Source: NORP181 sp047623555
GTDB lineage: Bacteria > Pseudomonadota > Alphaproteobacteria > Rhodobacterales > Rhodobacteraceae
Assembly (NCBI GenBank): GCA_047623555.1
Contig: JBLHMP010000051.1
Location: 1-29,880 of the forward strand
Length of the DNA stretch: 29,880 bases
Reading direction: 5' to 3'
Shown piece after piece: positions 6,021-14,251 of the stretch. Made by a program: the position numbers and the translations under genes. Positions within the stretch are counted from its first letter, which is position 1. Every line of letters starts with the position of its first letter. The notes below the pieces were generated by a model. The model ran no database searches and was not told the DNA's origin. It saw only the letters and a list, made by a program, of their open reading frames with translations.

Positions 6021-6319
6021 CCCGGCATTGCAGCAGGGCGCGGCAGTCAGCCCCTCGCCATTCTTCCGATGAATTTCCCGAGGGTTTTATGGACGTCCTC
6101 AAGGATGCGAAGCTGTCGATCAATCATGGGGGCCTGAGTGAATTTGGTGGTCTGTGGGTTGGGGAGCATTCCGACTGCAAGCGCGAGCACCGGGGCAGCG
6201 TGATTGACCAAATGCGCGCCGATGGCCTGCTCGACCGCGTTGGCCGTGCACCAGAGCGAACTGCGACGATCACCGAAACCGGGCTCATGACCCTTGACCT
6301 GCTGGGGGAAGGGCAATGA
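6017..6319 (+). CDS. Hypothetical protein, possible winged-helix
   Basis: About 100 residues from the ATG overlapping the previous stop. A longer in-frame start at 5912 would overlap the upstream gene extensively and is rejected. The C-terminal half, SVIDQMRADGLLDRV, then ATITETGLMTLDLL, has the look of a winged-helix recognition helix and wing, but this is only a pattern impression. It overlaps the next gene by 4 bp (6316-6319). Confidence 0.65.
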   Translation: MTRHCSRARQSAPRHSSDEFPEGFMDVLKDAKLSINHGGLSEFGGLWVGEHSDCKREHRGSVIDQMRADGLLDRVGRAPERTATITETGLMTLDLLGEGQ

Positions 6320-6606
6320 CCGAATACGGTATCGACATAAGCCAGATCACCTGCCTGCTGGATGATCTGAAGGCCTGTCGCCATGAAGTCCGGCTGGAAA
6401 TCCTGAAGCGGGCCGTGATTGCCCATGGTGGCCGGTGGGATTTGCCTTCGGACACTCTCGGAGTTTATCAGCCCGCGCTGATCTCGCTGCAGGTGTTCGG
6501 GGTGCATGCCATGGCCGACACCCTGGACGAGCTGCCGCGCAACTGGATGCGGGCGGCCGGGAACATTCTTGAAGGCGATGAAAATGGCCGGGGTCACGTA
6601 GCGTGA
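6316..6606 (+). CDS. Hypothetical prophage protein
   Basis: This 96-residue acidic protein is not recognised. It is largely helical in appearance (ITCLLDDLKACRHEVRLEILKRAVIAHGG) with no membrane segment or signal. It starts inside the preceding stop (ATGA), and its TGA (6604-6606) overlaps the next gene's ATG (TGATG), so it is coupled on both sides. A role in control of integration or in phage establishment is only implied by position. Confidence 0.65.
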   Translation: MTEYGIDISQITCLLDDLKACRHEVRLEILKRAVIAHGGRWDLPSDTLGVYQPALISLQVFGVHAMADTLDELPRNWMRAAGNILEGDENGRGHVA

Positions 6607-6791
6607 TGGCACAATCTGAAAAGCCACCCCGGGCCGCTTCGCAAAGCGAAATCCTCAGGGTTCTGACGGCGGCGCAAAAAGCTGGCCTCGAAGTCTTTGG
6701 CTATGTTGTCAACGGCCCTGAAATACGCGTTATCACCAAGGACAAGGAACCATCCGGGGATGAATTCGACATGGTGGATTTTGCGGGTTGA
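6606..6791 (+). CDS. Small hypothetical protein immediately upstream of the integrase
   Basis: A 61-residue protein from ATG 6606; an upstream GTG at 6603 is also possible. Its pattern (ILRVLTAAQKAGLEVFGYVVNGPEIRVITKD) resembles small proteins commonly found just before tyrosine integrases in alphaproteobacterial prophages: a helix, then two strands with a VVNGPEIRV turn. Its stop overlaps the integrase start (TTGA, 6788-6791). Function unknown. Confidence 0.65.
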   Translation: MAQSEKPPRAASQSEILRVLTAAQKAGLEVFGYVVNGPEIRVITKDKEPSGDEFDMVDFAG

Positions 6792-7795
6792 AACAGATCG
6801 ACCTCCCATATCTGCGCACGAAAAAGGGCCGCACAAACACATACTGGTACTTTGAGCGAAACGGCGAGCGGGTATCTCTGCCATCGCCCGACGCCCCGGA
6901 CTTTCTGGCCTGTTATCACAAGGCGATAAAGGGCCGCACACTGGCCCCGGTCAAGCGGAGTTTCAAAGCTCTGATTGCCAGCTACAAGCGAAGCCATCGG
7001 TTCAGCAAGCTCGCCCCCAGAACCCGGCGTGACTACGACAAGTGCCTGCTATTCTTCGACGGCAAAATCGGCAAGCTCGACCCTGCGAAAATGCAGCGCC
7101 GCCATGTGATCCAAATGCAAATGGACAATGCCGCCACAGTGCGCTGGGCAAATTACCTTGTTCAGGTTGTGCGTGTGGTGTTTGAGCATGCGATCGATCT
7201 GGGCTGGATAGAGCGCAATCCGGCAAAGGGTGTTTCCATGCTGAAGAGCAAGGCACCGCCACGTCGGCCCTGGCCGGACGAGCTGATTGAGACCTACCGG
7301 CAGAAGGCCGACGGTCGCGCACTGCTGATATTCGAGCTGTGCCTCGGCACCGGGCAGAGAATCGGCGACGTTCGCAACATGCGCTGGGCTGATATCGAAG
7401 GCGAGGGAATCAACGTGCGTCAGAGTAAGACCGGCAGGGATCTCTGGCTTCCGTTCACCCCGCAGCTTGCCGCCGTTCTGGAACGGACGCCACGCAATGG
7501 GCTGTTCATTCTCTCGCAACCGGACAGCCAGCCGGTTAGCTATCGGGCCGCTGCATTCTCGGTCATGAAGGTCAGAAAAGAAATCGGAGCCGAGGAGTAT
7601 GACATCCATGCGCTGCGCCACACCACCGCTTCAGAACTGGCCGCACTGGGCCTTTCGGATGAATTGATCATGGCGGTAACAGGCCATACCAGCCGCGCTT
7701 CGGTGGTCAGGTACGCCGGAGCCGCCCGGCAAAAAGCCCGCGCACAGGTCGCGCAGGACGCGCGGAACAGAACAAAAACGAAACGGGAAACGTGA
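6788..7795 (+). CDS. Tyrosine-recombinase integrase
   Basis: A 335-residue site-specific recombinase that should integrate the element into, and excise it from, the adjacent tRNA-Cys gene. An N-terminal arm-binding segment (1-30) and a core-binding SAM-like domain (about 55-150) precede the catalytic domain. All catalytic residues are visible: Arg191 (GQRIGD), Lys214 (SKTG), His274 and Arg277 (HALRHTT), His300 (VTGH) and the nucleophile Tyr309 (VVRYAG). Translation starts at a TTG inside the upstream gene's end (TTGA), so expression depends on coupling. The gene ends 61 bp from the 3' end of the tRNA, the standard arrangement for tRNA-targeting integrases. Confidence 0.93.
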   Translation: MKQIDLPYLRTKKGRTNTYWYFERNGERVSLPSPDAPDFLACYHKAIKGRTLAPVKRSFKALIASYKRSHRFSKLAPRTRRDYDKCLLFFDGKIGKLDPAKMQRRHVIQMQMDNAATVRWANYLVQVVRVVFEHAIDLGWIERNPAKGVSMLKSKAPPRRPWPDELIETYRQKADGRALLIFELCLGTGQRIGDVRNMRWADIEGEGINVRQSKTGRDLWLPFTPQLAAVLERTPRNGLFILSQPDSQPVSYRAAAFSVMKVRKEIGAEEYDIHALRHTTASELAALGLSDELIMAVTGHTSRASVVRYAGAARQKARAQVAQDARNRTKTKRET

Positions 7796-7856
7796 AACCG
7801 GATGTGAAACCGCTTTTGCAACTTTTCCAAAGTGCCTGCTAAGTCTTTGAAATGTT

Positions 7857-7930
7857 TGGAGGCGAGTACCGGAATCGAACCGGTGTGGACGGATTTGCAA
7901 TCCGCTGCGTCACCACTCCGCCAACTCGCC
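7857..7930 (-). tRNA. tRNA-Cys (GCA), probable integration site
   Basis: A 74-nt cloverleaf on the minus strand with acceptor GGCGAGT/ACTCGCC, anticodon loop TTGCAAA (anticodon GCA), T-loop GTTCGATTC, discriminator U and encoded CCA (7857-7859). Its 3' end faces the integrase gene, so the element is integrated on the 3' side, the usual orientation. The tRNA is intact, so the attachment core must be restored by the element. I found no second copy of the 3' end elsewhere in the window. Confidence 0.96.
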
Positions 7931-8346
7931 TTTGTGGTGTGAAAACAAACGTTAGCATGTTTTCGAGATCCGGGTTCTTGGCTGAAAGCCACAAGAATCG
8001 CTAGGCTCCTTGCTTGGTCCGGGTCTGTTCGGCGAGCGTTATCGCCTCTTTTTGCGGGCTTGTCTAGCCCGTGTATCGATATGTTTTTCGAGCGAAACAC
8101 AAGCGGGTGATGGAAACAATTGTAACGCGAAGGCGGCGTTTAGTTGTGTGCTCTTTTTGCGTGTTGCCTAGCTAGGTGGGGTCGTCGCGCCAACCCGGTG
8201 GCCACTGACTTTTCCATTTAGGTGGGTCACTGAAATTTAACCCTAAATTTTGGAAACGGTGAGGTTTTTGGTGGGGATGACTCGCATAATATCAAATTGT
8301 TAACGAATCAGCGAGTTCTTGAGCTGATTCGAAAAGGAATTTTCTA
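7931..8346. other. Gene-free region between tRNA-Cys and the decayed exoprotein gene
   Basis: No credible gene is found in these 416 bases. It should contain the tRNA promoter (reading left) and the leader of the exoprotein pseudogene. A CGGGCT/AGCCCG inverted repeat (8055-8071) lacks a T-run after it on either strand and is not a terminator. A stronger inverted repeat lies at 8304-8331. Confidence 0.6.
8304..8331 (+). promoter_or_regulatory. Inverted repeat just upstream of the exoprotein pseudogene start
   Basis: CGAATCAGC (8304-8312) and GCTGATTCG (8323-8331) are perfect 9-bp arms around a 10-nt loop. They end 16 nt before the ATG and overlap the approach to the AAGGA ribosome binding site. 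It could be an operator or a 5'-UTR hairpin controlling translation of the former gene. Confidence 0.45.
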
Positions 8347-10152
8347 ATGACTATTTCTAATTTTACCAGCGGATTGACGGGATGGTCCACAACGAATGGG
8401 ACCGAAACATTTGAAACGGCAGATGGCGATCCAGGAGGCAGTATTCGCGGGACCGAAGGTGGCGTCGGAACCTGATATTATGTTGCACCTACGAAATATC
8501 TTGGTGACCAAGACGCTATTATGGTGGTCTCCCAGCTTTGACTTGCGTCAGGATGTTACCACAAACCAGTATGATCAGGATGATGTTGTTCTGACCTGTG
8601 GCGGCATTACGTTGGCGATTGATTTTGGCGATAATCCGGGTGCGGACTGGACGTCTTATCTGGTCGACCTGTCTGTGGGCGGTGGCTGGAAAATTGGAAC
8701 CGCAAATGGGCGTGTGGCAACCGAGGTCGAAATCCGGGCGGTATTCTATCGCTAAAAATACGCGGCGAATTTGTCGATGGCAGCGTGGGACGCGCCTCGA
8801 ACCTTGATAATATTTTTATGTCACAGACGCCTACTGTTCCTTCTTTCTATGGGGGCGCAGTGGTCAAACCGAACTTTGCCACGAACACAGATGGCTGGTC
8901 GTTTATTGCCGATGTGAAAGATTTCAACTGGGTTGCGTCGGGGGGAATCCGGGGGCCATCTTGAAGTAGTTGATTTTGTCGCTGAGGAAACTTGGAATTT
9001 TGTGGCTCTGACCGAGTTGCCTGGGTGACAAACCGGCGTTTTTGGGAGTAAATTGCAGCTTGATTTGAAACAATCTGCGACCGAGAACCAATTTAGCAAT
9101 GAGGATGTGATCATAGTTGAGATGGTTTGACCATCGCGTTGAACATCACCTACAGTCCCAGGACGGGCTGGACCCATTATTCTGTAGGCCTTGAAACGGC
9201 AACGATTGGCGGATTGGCACGTCTTCCGAGGTGATGGCTACACAGGCGCAAATAAATACGGTGCTTGGCGGTATTTCGGCGGTCCATATTCGGGGTGTTT
9301 TTATTACCGGAGCTGACACCGGTGGCTTAGACAATGTGAAGATGTCGGCAAAATACGCACATGTGCGGCTGCTGAGTGATGCCCCCAGCGGCACTTTGAT
9401 TTCCAACCACGGAACGCTTGACTATGCTGTGACCCGCGCCGCGCCGGGGAATGTTATTGTCATCAACAATGTTCTGGGGCGACACTGCCTGATTACGATA
9501 TCACAACTATAGCCTGACTGTGGCGACGGTTATGCCGTTGGATGTAAAGCTGAAACTGAATCAGGTGCGCGCGATCACCTTGCCCGTTGCGAATGGTCAG
9601 AACGTTGACGGCAAAGGCAATCGGATCACCGGGTAGGATGGCGACAACACGTGCGTGGTCGAAACGGCGCTGATGTTCAGAAAGGACAGACTGGGAATGA
9701 CGACCTGTTTGGTGACAGCGGCACCGATACTCTGTTTGGCGGCGATGGCGTGGATACTTTGTCTGGCGGTGCCAGCAATTATAAATTTATTGGTCAGAAC
9801 TGAGCGGATAAGTTGTTTGGTGGCAAAGGGAACGACACTTTGACCGGCGGCGATGGTAAGGGCCTTTTTGTCCGGCAGTAAGGGAATGATCTGATGCGCG
9901 ACAATAAGGGCTCTGATACATTTGAGTTCCGAAATGGCTTTGGCGTTGATGAAATCAGGGGGTTTGCGGCTCTTGACGATGCGGAAAAATGACCTCGCGC
10001 ATGTCACTGCGATCACTGGCTTTGGTGATCTCAGCAGCAATCACATGACACAGCTTGGATCGGACGTGGGTATTGATGATCTGGATGGCAATACGATCAC
10101 ATTAGTAGGTATCATGTTTGGCGATCTCGATTCGGTTGAATTTATTTTCTGA
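8347..10152 (+). pseudogene. Decayed secreted protein with two laminin-B-like domains and RTX calcium-binding repeats
   Basis: The reading frame opens well (AAGGA site, MTISNFTSGLTGWSTTNGTE) but meets a TGA at about 8473 and then shifts frame repeatedly. Pieced together, a first laminin-B-like domain contains YYVAPTKYLGDQD, SFDLRQDV, DDVVLTCGGITLAIDFG and IRGEFVDG. A second, opening KPNFATNTDGWSF, contains ETWNFVALTELPG, LQLDLKQS and HIRGVFITGADTGGLDN. RTX-type repeats (LFGDSGTDTLFGGDGVDTL, then LFGGKGNDTLTGGDG) and a C-terminal DLAHVTAITGFGDLS...GDLDSVEFIF end follow. Intact relatives are exported by type I systems. At least five stops or frameshifts are evident, so no functional product is expected. 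Confidence 0.85.
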
Positions 10153-10261
10153 GCTGGCGCACAGCTGATGCCCATTTCAATGGATGTCAGGACCTTTCAA
10201 ATTGTCCCTAATTGGTGGCTGTTTCCCTGAGACTTGCGGCAATGTAATGGGTAAGTTTTGT

Positions 10262-10274
10262 GTGACCGGGTCAC
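10262..10274. promoter_or_regulatory. Perfect 13-bp palindrome upstream of the methyltransferase gene
   Basis: GTGACCGGGTCAC is a perfect odd palindrome 88 bp before the start at 10362. It could be a regulator binding site for the methyltransferase-tolC unit. No promoter hexamers were convincing. Confidence 0.3.
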
Positions 10275-10361
10275 GCAGGCGCTATTTATCGTTCTGACCG
10301 TTGCCGGGGCGGCGCTGATGTGGCAAAACCGGAGAAACTGAAAGAGTGAAAGATTCCCGGA

Positions 10362-11015
10362 ATGACAGATTTCACCGTTCGTCGACGCATCATGGTAGAC
10401 ACTCAGGTTCGCCCTTCGGATGTGACCAAATTCCCAATCATCGAAGCAATGCTAAGCGTACCGCGCGAAATATTCGTTCCGGTGGCACAACGCGAAGCGG
10501 CCTATTGTGGCGATAATGTAGAGCTGGGCAATGGCCGGGTGCTGCTGGAACCGCGGACAATGGCCAAGATGTTGGATGCGTTGGATGTATCGGGCGATGA
10601 ACTGGTGTTGGATGTCGGCTGTGGCTATGGCTATTCTTCGGCGGTTGTGGCGCGTATGGCACAGGCTGTTGTAGGCTTGGAAGAAGACGAAACCATGATG
10701 GGCGAGGCCCAGGATCTGTTGTCCGAAATTGGCGCAGATAACGTTGTTCTGCATGCCGGACCATTGGCCGATGGGGCTGCGGAACATGGTCCCTATGATG
10801 TGATTGTGGTGCAGGGTGGGGTTGGGCAATTGCCCAAAAACATCAAAGATCAGTTGAAAGACGGCGGTCGGATTGCATGTATTGTTATGACCGGGGCATT
10901 GGGAACCGTGTCTATCGGTCATAAATCCGGGGATGTGGTCACCTGGAGATTTGCTTTTAATGCCGGTGCTCCGGTGCTTTCGGGGTTTGAAAAACAGCAC
11001 AGTTTTGCGCTTTAG
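10362..11015 (+). CDS. Protein-L-isoaspartate O-methyltransferase-like protein
   Basis: This 217-residue cytoplasmic SAM-dependent methyltransferase belongs to the PIMT family, which repairs isoaspartyl residues in aged proteins. Visible are the family's MLSVPREIFVP segment (about 30-40), SAM motif I LVLDVGCGYGYSSAVVA (81-97), an acidic motif after strand 2 (VVGLEEDE) and YDVIVVQGG (motif II region). It is the first gene of a PIMT-TolC-PopZ-like row that I recall as conserved in alphaproteobacteria. These tolC-linked homologues are divergent, so the repair activity is inferred rather than certain. Met11 is an alternative start; neither start has a strong ribosome binding site. Confidence 0.85.
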   Translation: MTDFTVRRRIMVDTQVRPSDVTKFPIIEAMLSVPREIFVPVAQREAAYCGDNVELGNGRVLLEPRTMAKMLDALDVSGDELVLDVGCGYGYSSAVVARMAQAVVGLEEDETMMGEAQDLLSEIGADNVVLHAGPLADGAAEHGPYDVIVVQGGVGQLPKNIKDQLKDGGRIACIVMTGALGTVSIGHKSGDVVTWRFAFNAGAPVLSGFEKQHSFAL

Positions 11016-11102
11016 AGTGCTCTGTGCTGAGATGACCCGTAAAATAATATGATTCGAGGAAAAGGCACCTTTGGAATCGCGTATAAAAACTGGGGAACGA
11101 AC

Positions 11103-12521
11103 ATGAGCAGAGTTACCAGGACAGGTTTTTTCAAAACCGTTGCATTGGTTGCCGGATTAGGGCTGACGGGGTTTGCTCCGGCTCGGGGCCAGGCCGAGAA
11201 CCTCGCGGATGCTTTGGTTGGCGCTTATAATACGAGCGGGCTTTTGGAACAGAACCGCGCTTTGCTGCGGGCCACTGATGAAAATGTTGCGCTCGCTTTG
11301 TCGGCATTACGCCCGATCCTTGCCTGGACGGCATCCGCGACCCGGACATTTAACAAAGCTCAGACCGGCAGGTTCTCGACTTCGACTCAGGCGTCGACCT
11401 ATGGGCTCGGTCTGACAGCGCAGGTTTTATTGTATGATGGCGGCGCTGCGGCGGTTGGCATTCTGGGTGCCAAGGAATCGGTTTTGGCGGCCCGGCAGGG
11501 GCTTCTTTCGGTTGAACAGGCCATTCTGTTTCGGGCTATATCGGCCTATCTGAATGTGAATGCACAGACCCAGAATGTGTCTTTGCGTGAAAACAACCTT
11601 CGGGTTTTGGGCGAAGAACTAAAGGCCTCAAACGATCGGTTTGAGGTCGGCGAAGTGACCCGGACAGATGTGGCGCTCGCAGAATCCAGTGTTGCACAGG
11701 CCCGGTCTGAGTTGGCGGTTGCACGTGGTAGTTTGGTCAATTCCAAGGCGGAATATGCAGCGGCCGTTGGGCACACACCTGATCGGCTTGCGGCTGAGCC
11801 GCCATTGCCTCCCCGCCCAGCCTCGATTGAGGCGGCCCAGACATTGGCCGTTCAGAATCATCCGGATATCCTGTCGGCCCAGCATCAGGTTGTTGTCGCC
11901 GAAATGACGATTACGCAATTGAAACGGTCGCAGCGACCAACTGTTTCGCTGAATGCAAATGTCGGGGTGACCGAGAATTTTGGTCTGCCAGATTATCGCG
12001 ACAATGCCTCTGTTGGATTGAGCCTGAGTCAGACAATTTATCAGGGTGGGGCTCAGTCGGCGCGGATTCGTGCGGCGATTGCCCAGCGGGATGCCACGCG
12101 AGGTAACCTGTTGGTTGTTCAGCGGAATGTGATTCAGGATGCAACCACGGCCTTTGTCCGGCTTGAAGTGTCTCTTGCGAGTTTGATCGCCACAAATGAG
12201 CGTATTCGCGCCTCAGAGGTCGCCTTTCGCGGGGTCCGCGAAGAGGCAACGCTGGGCGCACGGACAACGCTGGATGTTTTGACCGCCGAGCAGGATTTGC
12301 TCAACGCCCACACTGCCAAAATCAGCGCCGAGGTCGAACGCTCGACCGCAGCGTATCAGCTGTTGCAGGCACAGGGGTTACTGACCGCCGAAAGGTTGCG
12401 GTTGGCCGTGCAGATTTATGATCCGACAATCTATTACAATTTGGCTAAAAACGCCCCGGTTCCGATTAGCAAACAAGGCAAAGACCTAGAGCGCGTCCTG
12501 AAATCACTGGGCAAAAAATGA
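11103..12521 (+). CDS. tolC: TolC-family outer-membrane channel protein
   Basis: This 472-residue outer-membrane efflux and type I secretion channel assembles as a trimeric periplasmic tunnel. A signal peptide (KTVALVAGLGLTGFAPARGQA, cleavage near residue 31) precedes two tandem OEP repeats rich in heptad-like coiled coil. Family segments include LLYDGGAA, FRAISAYLNV (first repeat), then SLSQTIYQGGAQSARI and TLDVLTAEQDLLNA (second repeat). ATG 11103 is preferred over 11049 because GGGGAA lies just upstream and the signal peptide starts cleanly there. It could serve ABC exporters or RND pumps, and type I export of RTX proteins like the decayed one upstream. Confidence 0.92.
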   Translation: MSRVTRTGFFKTVALVAGLGLTGFAPARGQAENLADALVGAYNTSGLLEQNRALLRATDENVALALSALRPILAWTASATRTFNKAQTGRFSTSTQASTYGLGLTAQVLLYDGGAAAVGILGAKESVLAARQGLLSVEQAILFRAISAYLNVNAQTQNVSLRENNLRVLGEELKASNDRFEVGEVTRTDVALAESSVAQARSELAVARGSLVNSKAEYAAAVGHTPDRLAAEPPLPPRPASIEAAQTLAVQNHPDILSAQHQVVVAEMTITQLKRSQRPTVSLNANVGVTENFGLPDYRDNASVGLSLSQTIYQGGAQSARIRAAIAQRDATRGNLLVVQRNVIQDATTAFVRLEVSLASLIATNERIRASEVAFRGVREEATLGARTTLDVLTAEQDLLNAHTAKISAEVERSTAAYQLLQAQGLLTAERLRLAVQIYDPTIYYNLAKNAPVPISKQGKDLERVLKSLGKK

Positions 12522-12592
12522 CAATTTTCACTATCGGTTGTGTGAAGCTCAAACGCAGGTTACACTCGCGTCTGAGGCGAGAGTGGTAAAAA

Positions 12593-13510
12593 ATGTCTGA
12601 CCCTGTAACAAAAATTGAGATCGAAGACGTGTTGTCGTCGATCCGTCGGCTGGTATCTGAAGAAACCGGATCGCAGCCGCGTCCTGATCCTGTGCGAAAC
12701 CCGTCCAATGATAGCCGCCTGGTCTTGACCCCGGCGCTGCGAGTATCTGACGTAACCGAGGATGCCCCAAAGGCTGCGGTGACGGAGCTGGCCCAGGACG
12801 ATACGCCGTGGAACAACCCTGAAACGACGCTCTTTACAGCGGCGCAGTTTGATTCGAAAGCTGACGATGATTCCGAAAATGATTGGGGCGAGGCCGCAAA
12901 AGGCCTGGCTGATGTCTATGTGATGGCCGAAGGCGTGCGCCACGATGATGTCAAAATCGAAATCGAAGCTGATCCGATCCCCGAGGCCGAATTGGAATGG
13001 GCCGATGATGGTTCTGATGAGGCCGGCAGGGAACACGAAGACGAGCCATCAAGAAGCGCTGAGCTGGACAATCTGTCGCCGCTTAGTGCCAAGATCCAAG
13101 CGCTTGAAACCGCTATTGGCGATACGCAGGATCAGTGGGAGCCGGATGGAATGGCGGGTGATGATTATGCTGGCACGTCTTCTGTAAAGACGCTGCAATG
13201 GCAGGATCATGCGGAGGATGCGGCCGGCGCCTCAGTTGAGGTCGGGGCCGACATACACACACAGGCCGCTGCGGCTGCGGCAGAACCCACTAGTGAACCA
13301 GATTCCGATGCGACTGACGCAGGTGCCAACGATTTGGATTTTCTTGTCAGTGACGACGGCCTTATGGACGAAGAAAGCCTGCGCGAACTGGTGGCTGATA
13401 TCGTCCGCGAGGAATTGCAGGGCGCATTGGGCGAACGTATCACCCGAAATGTTCGAAAATTGGTGCGCCGCGAAATCCACCGGGCTTTGACGACGCAACA
13501 GCTGGATTAG
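12593..13510 (+). CDS. PopZ-like polar organising protein (DUF2497-type)
   Basis: This 305-residue protein has the three-part plan of PopZ. A short N-terminal helix (IEIEDVLSSIRRLVSEE, about 8-24) comes first. A long acidic, presumably disordered, Asp/Glu/Ala-rich linker follows (about 25-255). Last is a C-terminal amphipathic region (ESLRELVADIVREELQGAL, then RNVRKLVRREIHRAL, 261-299). In Caulobacter PopZ forms a polar matrix that anchors ParB-bound chromosomes. The position after tolC supports the call. Sequence identity to classical PopZ is low by eye, so function is inferred. A small inverted repeat (12563-12585) lies just before the start, which has only a weak ribosome binding site. Confidence 0.7.
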   Translation: MSDPVTKIEIEDVLSSIRRLVSEETGSQPRPDPVRNPSNDSRLVLTPALRVSDVTEDAPKAAVTELAQDDTPWNNPETTLFTAAQFDSKADDDSENDWGEAAKGLADVYVMAEGVRHDDVKIEIEADPIPEAELEWADDGSDEAGREHEDEPSRSAELDNLSPLSAKIQALETAIGDTQDQWEPDGMAGDDYAGTSSVKTLQWQDHAEDAAGASVEVGADIHTQAAAAAAEPTSEPDSDATDAGANDLDFLVSDDGLMDEESLRELVADIVREELQGALGERITRNVRKLVRREIHRALTTQQLD

Positions 13511-13572
13511 AATCCGCCGCTCATTTTACCTAAAGCGTTTGTGCCTAATCTGAGGTGCAGATGGAATGCAAG

Positions 13573-13604
13573 GCGCCCACATCACTGTGAGGCGCGGGCC
13601 TTTT
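13573..13604 (+). terminator. Candidate terminator after the PopZ-like gene
   Basis: The stem GCGCCCACA / TGTG-A-GGCGC (one bulge) is followed shortly by GGGCCTTTT. Confidence 0.5.
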
Positions 13605-13660
13605 GCCGTTTCCCTGATTCAGGTAAAATGCAAAAGGCTCCAAATCAATTGTAGAAAAGC

Positions 13661-13693
13661 AAAAAGCGCGCCGGGTTATGGGCGCGCCTTTTG
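13661..13693. terminator. Bidirectional terminator between convergent genes
   Basis: AAAAAGCGCGCC and GGCGCGCCTTTT form a 7-bp GC stem with an 8-nt loop, extended by A/T pairs through one mismatch. It has a T-run on both strands and lies between the convergent popZ-like gene and the small gene at 13713. Confidence 0.7.
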
Positions 13694-13712
13694 TTTATGA
13701 CTTGGTAGCCTT

Positions 13713-14033
13713 TCAGGCAGCTTCGGCCTGTAGCGCGGCATTGCGTCGTTCGCTTTCTTCGCGTGACAAAGCAACCGAGGTGCGAACACCACGACCAACA
13801 AATTCCATCAGGCCGGTTACAACCCGTTCATTCGGGTCGATCCCAGCGCACGACAAAACCTCGCGTCCATCGCGTGAGCGTGCCCAGCGTGCGATCTGTT
13901 CTGGGCCATTGCCATATTTCTTGTCGTCAGCAATAGCATCATCCAGCGCAGCCAGTACAACGGCTGCAAAAAGTTTACGTGCACGATTGCCTTGTTCGTT
14001 ATTAAAGGCAGTGCCATCAACGAAATCTTTCAT
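13713..14033 (-). CDS. Small conserved roseobacter protein (DUF6280-like)
   Basis: This 106-residue soluble, helical protein begins MKDFVDGTAFNNEQGNRARK and contains LAALDDAIADDKKYGNGPEQIARWARSRDGREVLSCAGIDPNERV. I associate this pattern from memory with DUF6280, a small family conserved in Rhodobacteraceae; no biochemical role is known to me. No signal, membrane helix or catalytic motif is visible. It is convergent with the PopZ-like gene and divergent from efp. The 217-bp gap to efp holds two adjacent palindromes that may control either gene. Confidence 0.75.
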   Translation of the reverse strand: MKDFVDGTAFNNEQGNRARKLFAAVVLAALDDAIADDKKYGNGPEQIARWARSRDGREVLSCAGIDPNERVVTGLMEFVGRGVRTSVALSREESERRNAALQAEAA

Positions 14034-14152
14034 CTCGTCATCCTTATTATTCTTGCTCTTGTAATTCCCGGCGTGGCGTTTGTTATGACCTATCCTGATC
14101 GATTCGGATACCCCATTATTGCATACCTGCCATGCACGTAACGCATAGATTT

Positions 14153-14177
14153 CTGCAGGTGCAGCACGATATATCGT
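14153..14177. promoter_or_regulatory. Two adjacent palindromes in the divergent region before efp
   Basis: CTGCAGGTGCAG (14153-14164, 5-bp arms) is followed at once by the perfect 12-bp palindrome ACGATATATCGT (14166-14177). They lie 75-100 bp upstream of efp and about 125-145 bp upstream of the divergent small gene. A TATATA sequence (14203-14208) nearby could be the efp -10 element. Confidence 0.35.
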
Positions 14178-14251
14178 TGTCTTGCCAGCCTTGGTCCCCG
14201 CATATATAGGTGCATCGAAATACCGATCAACCTTGAGCGCAGGTTTTAGTC

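Noticed and set aside
8055..8071. CGGGCT/AGCCCG inverted repeat as a terminator
   Set aside because: No T-run follows it on either strand.
10234..10341. A short frame coding a hydrophobic peptide ending ALMWQNRRN before the methyltransferase
   Set aside because: It has no ATG, no ribosome binding site and fewer than 30 codons; too little to support a gene.
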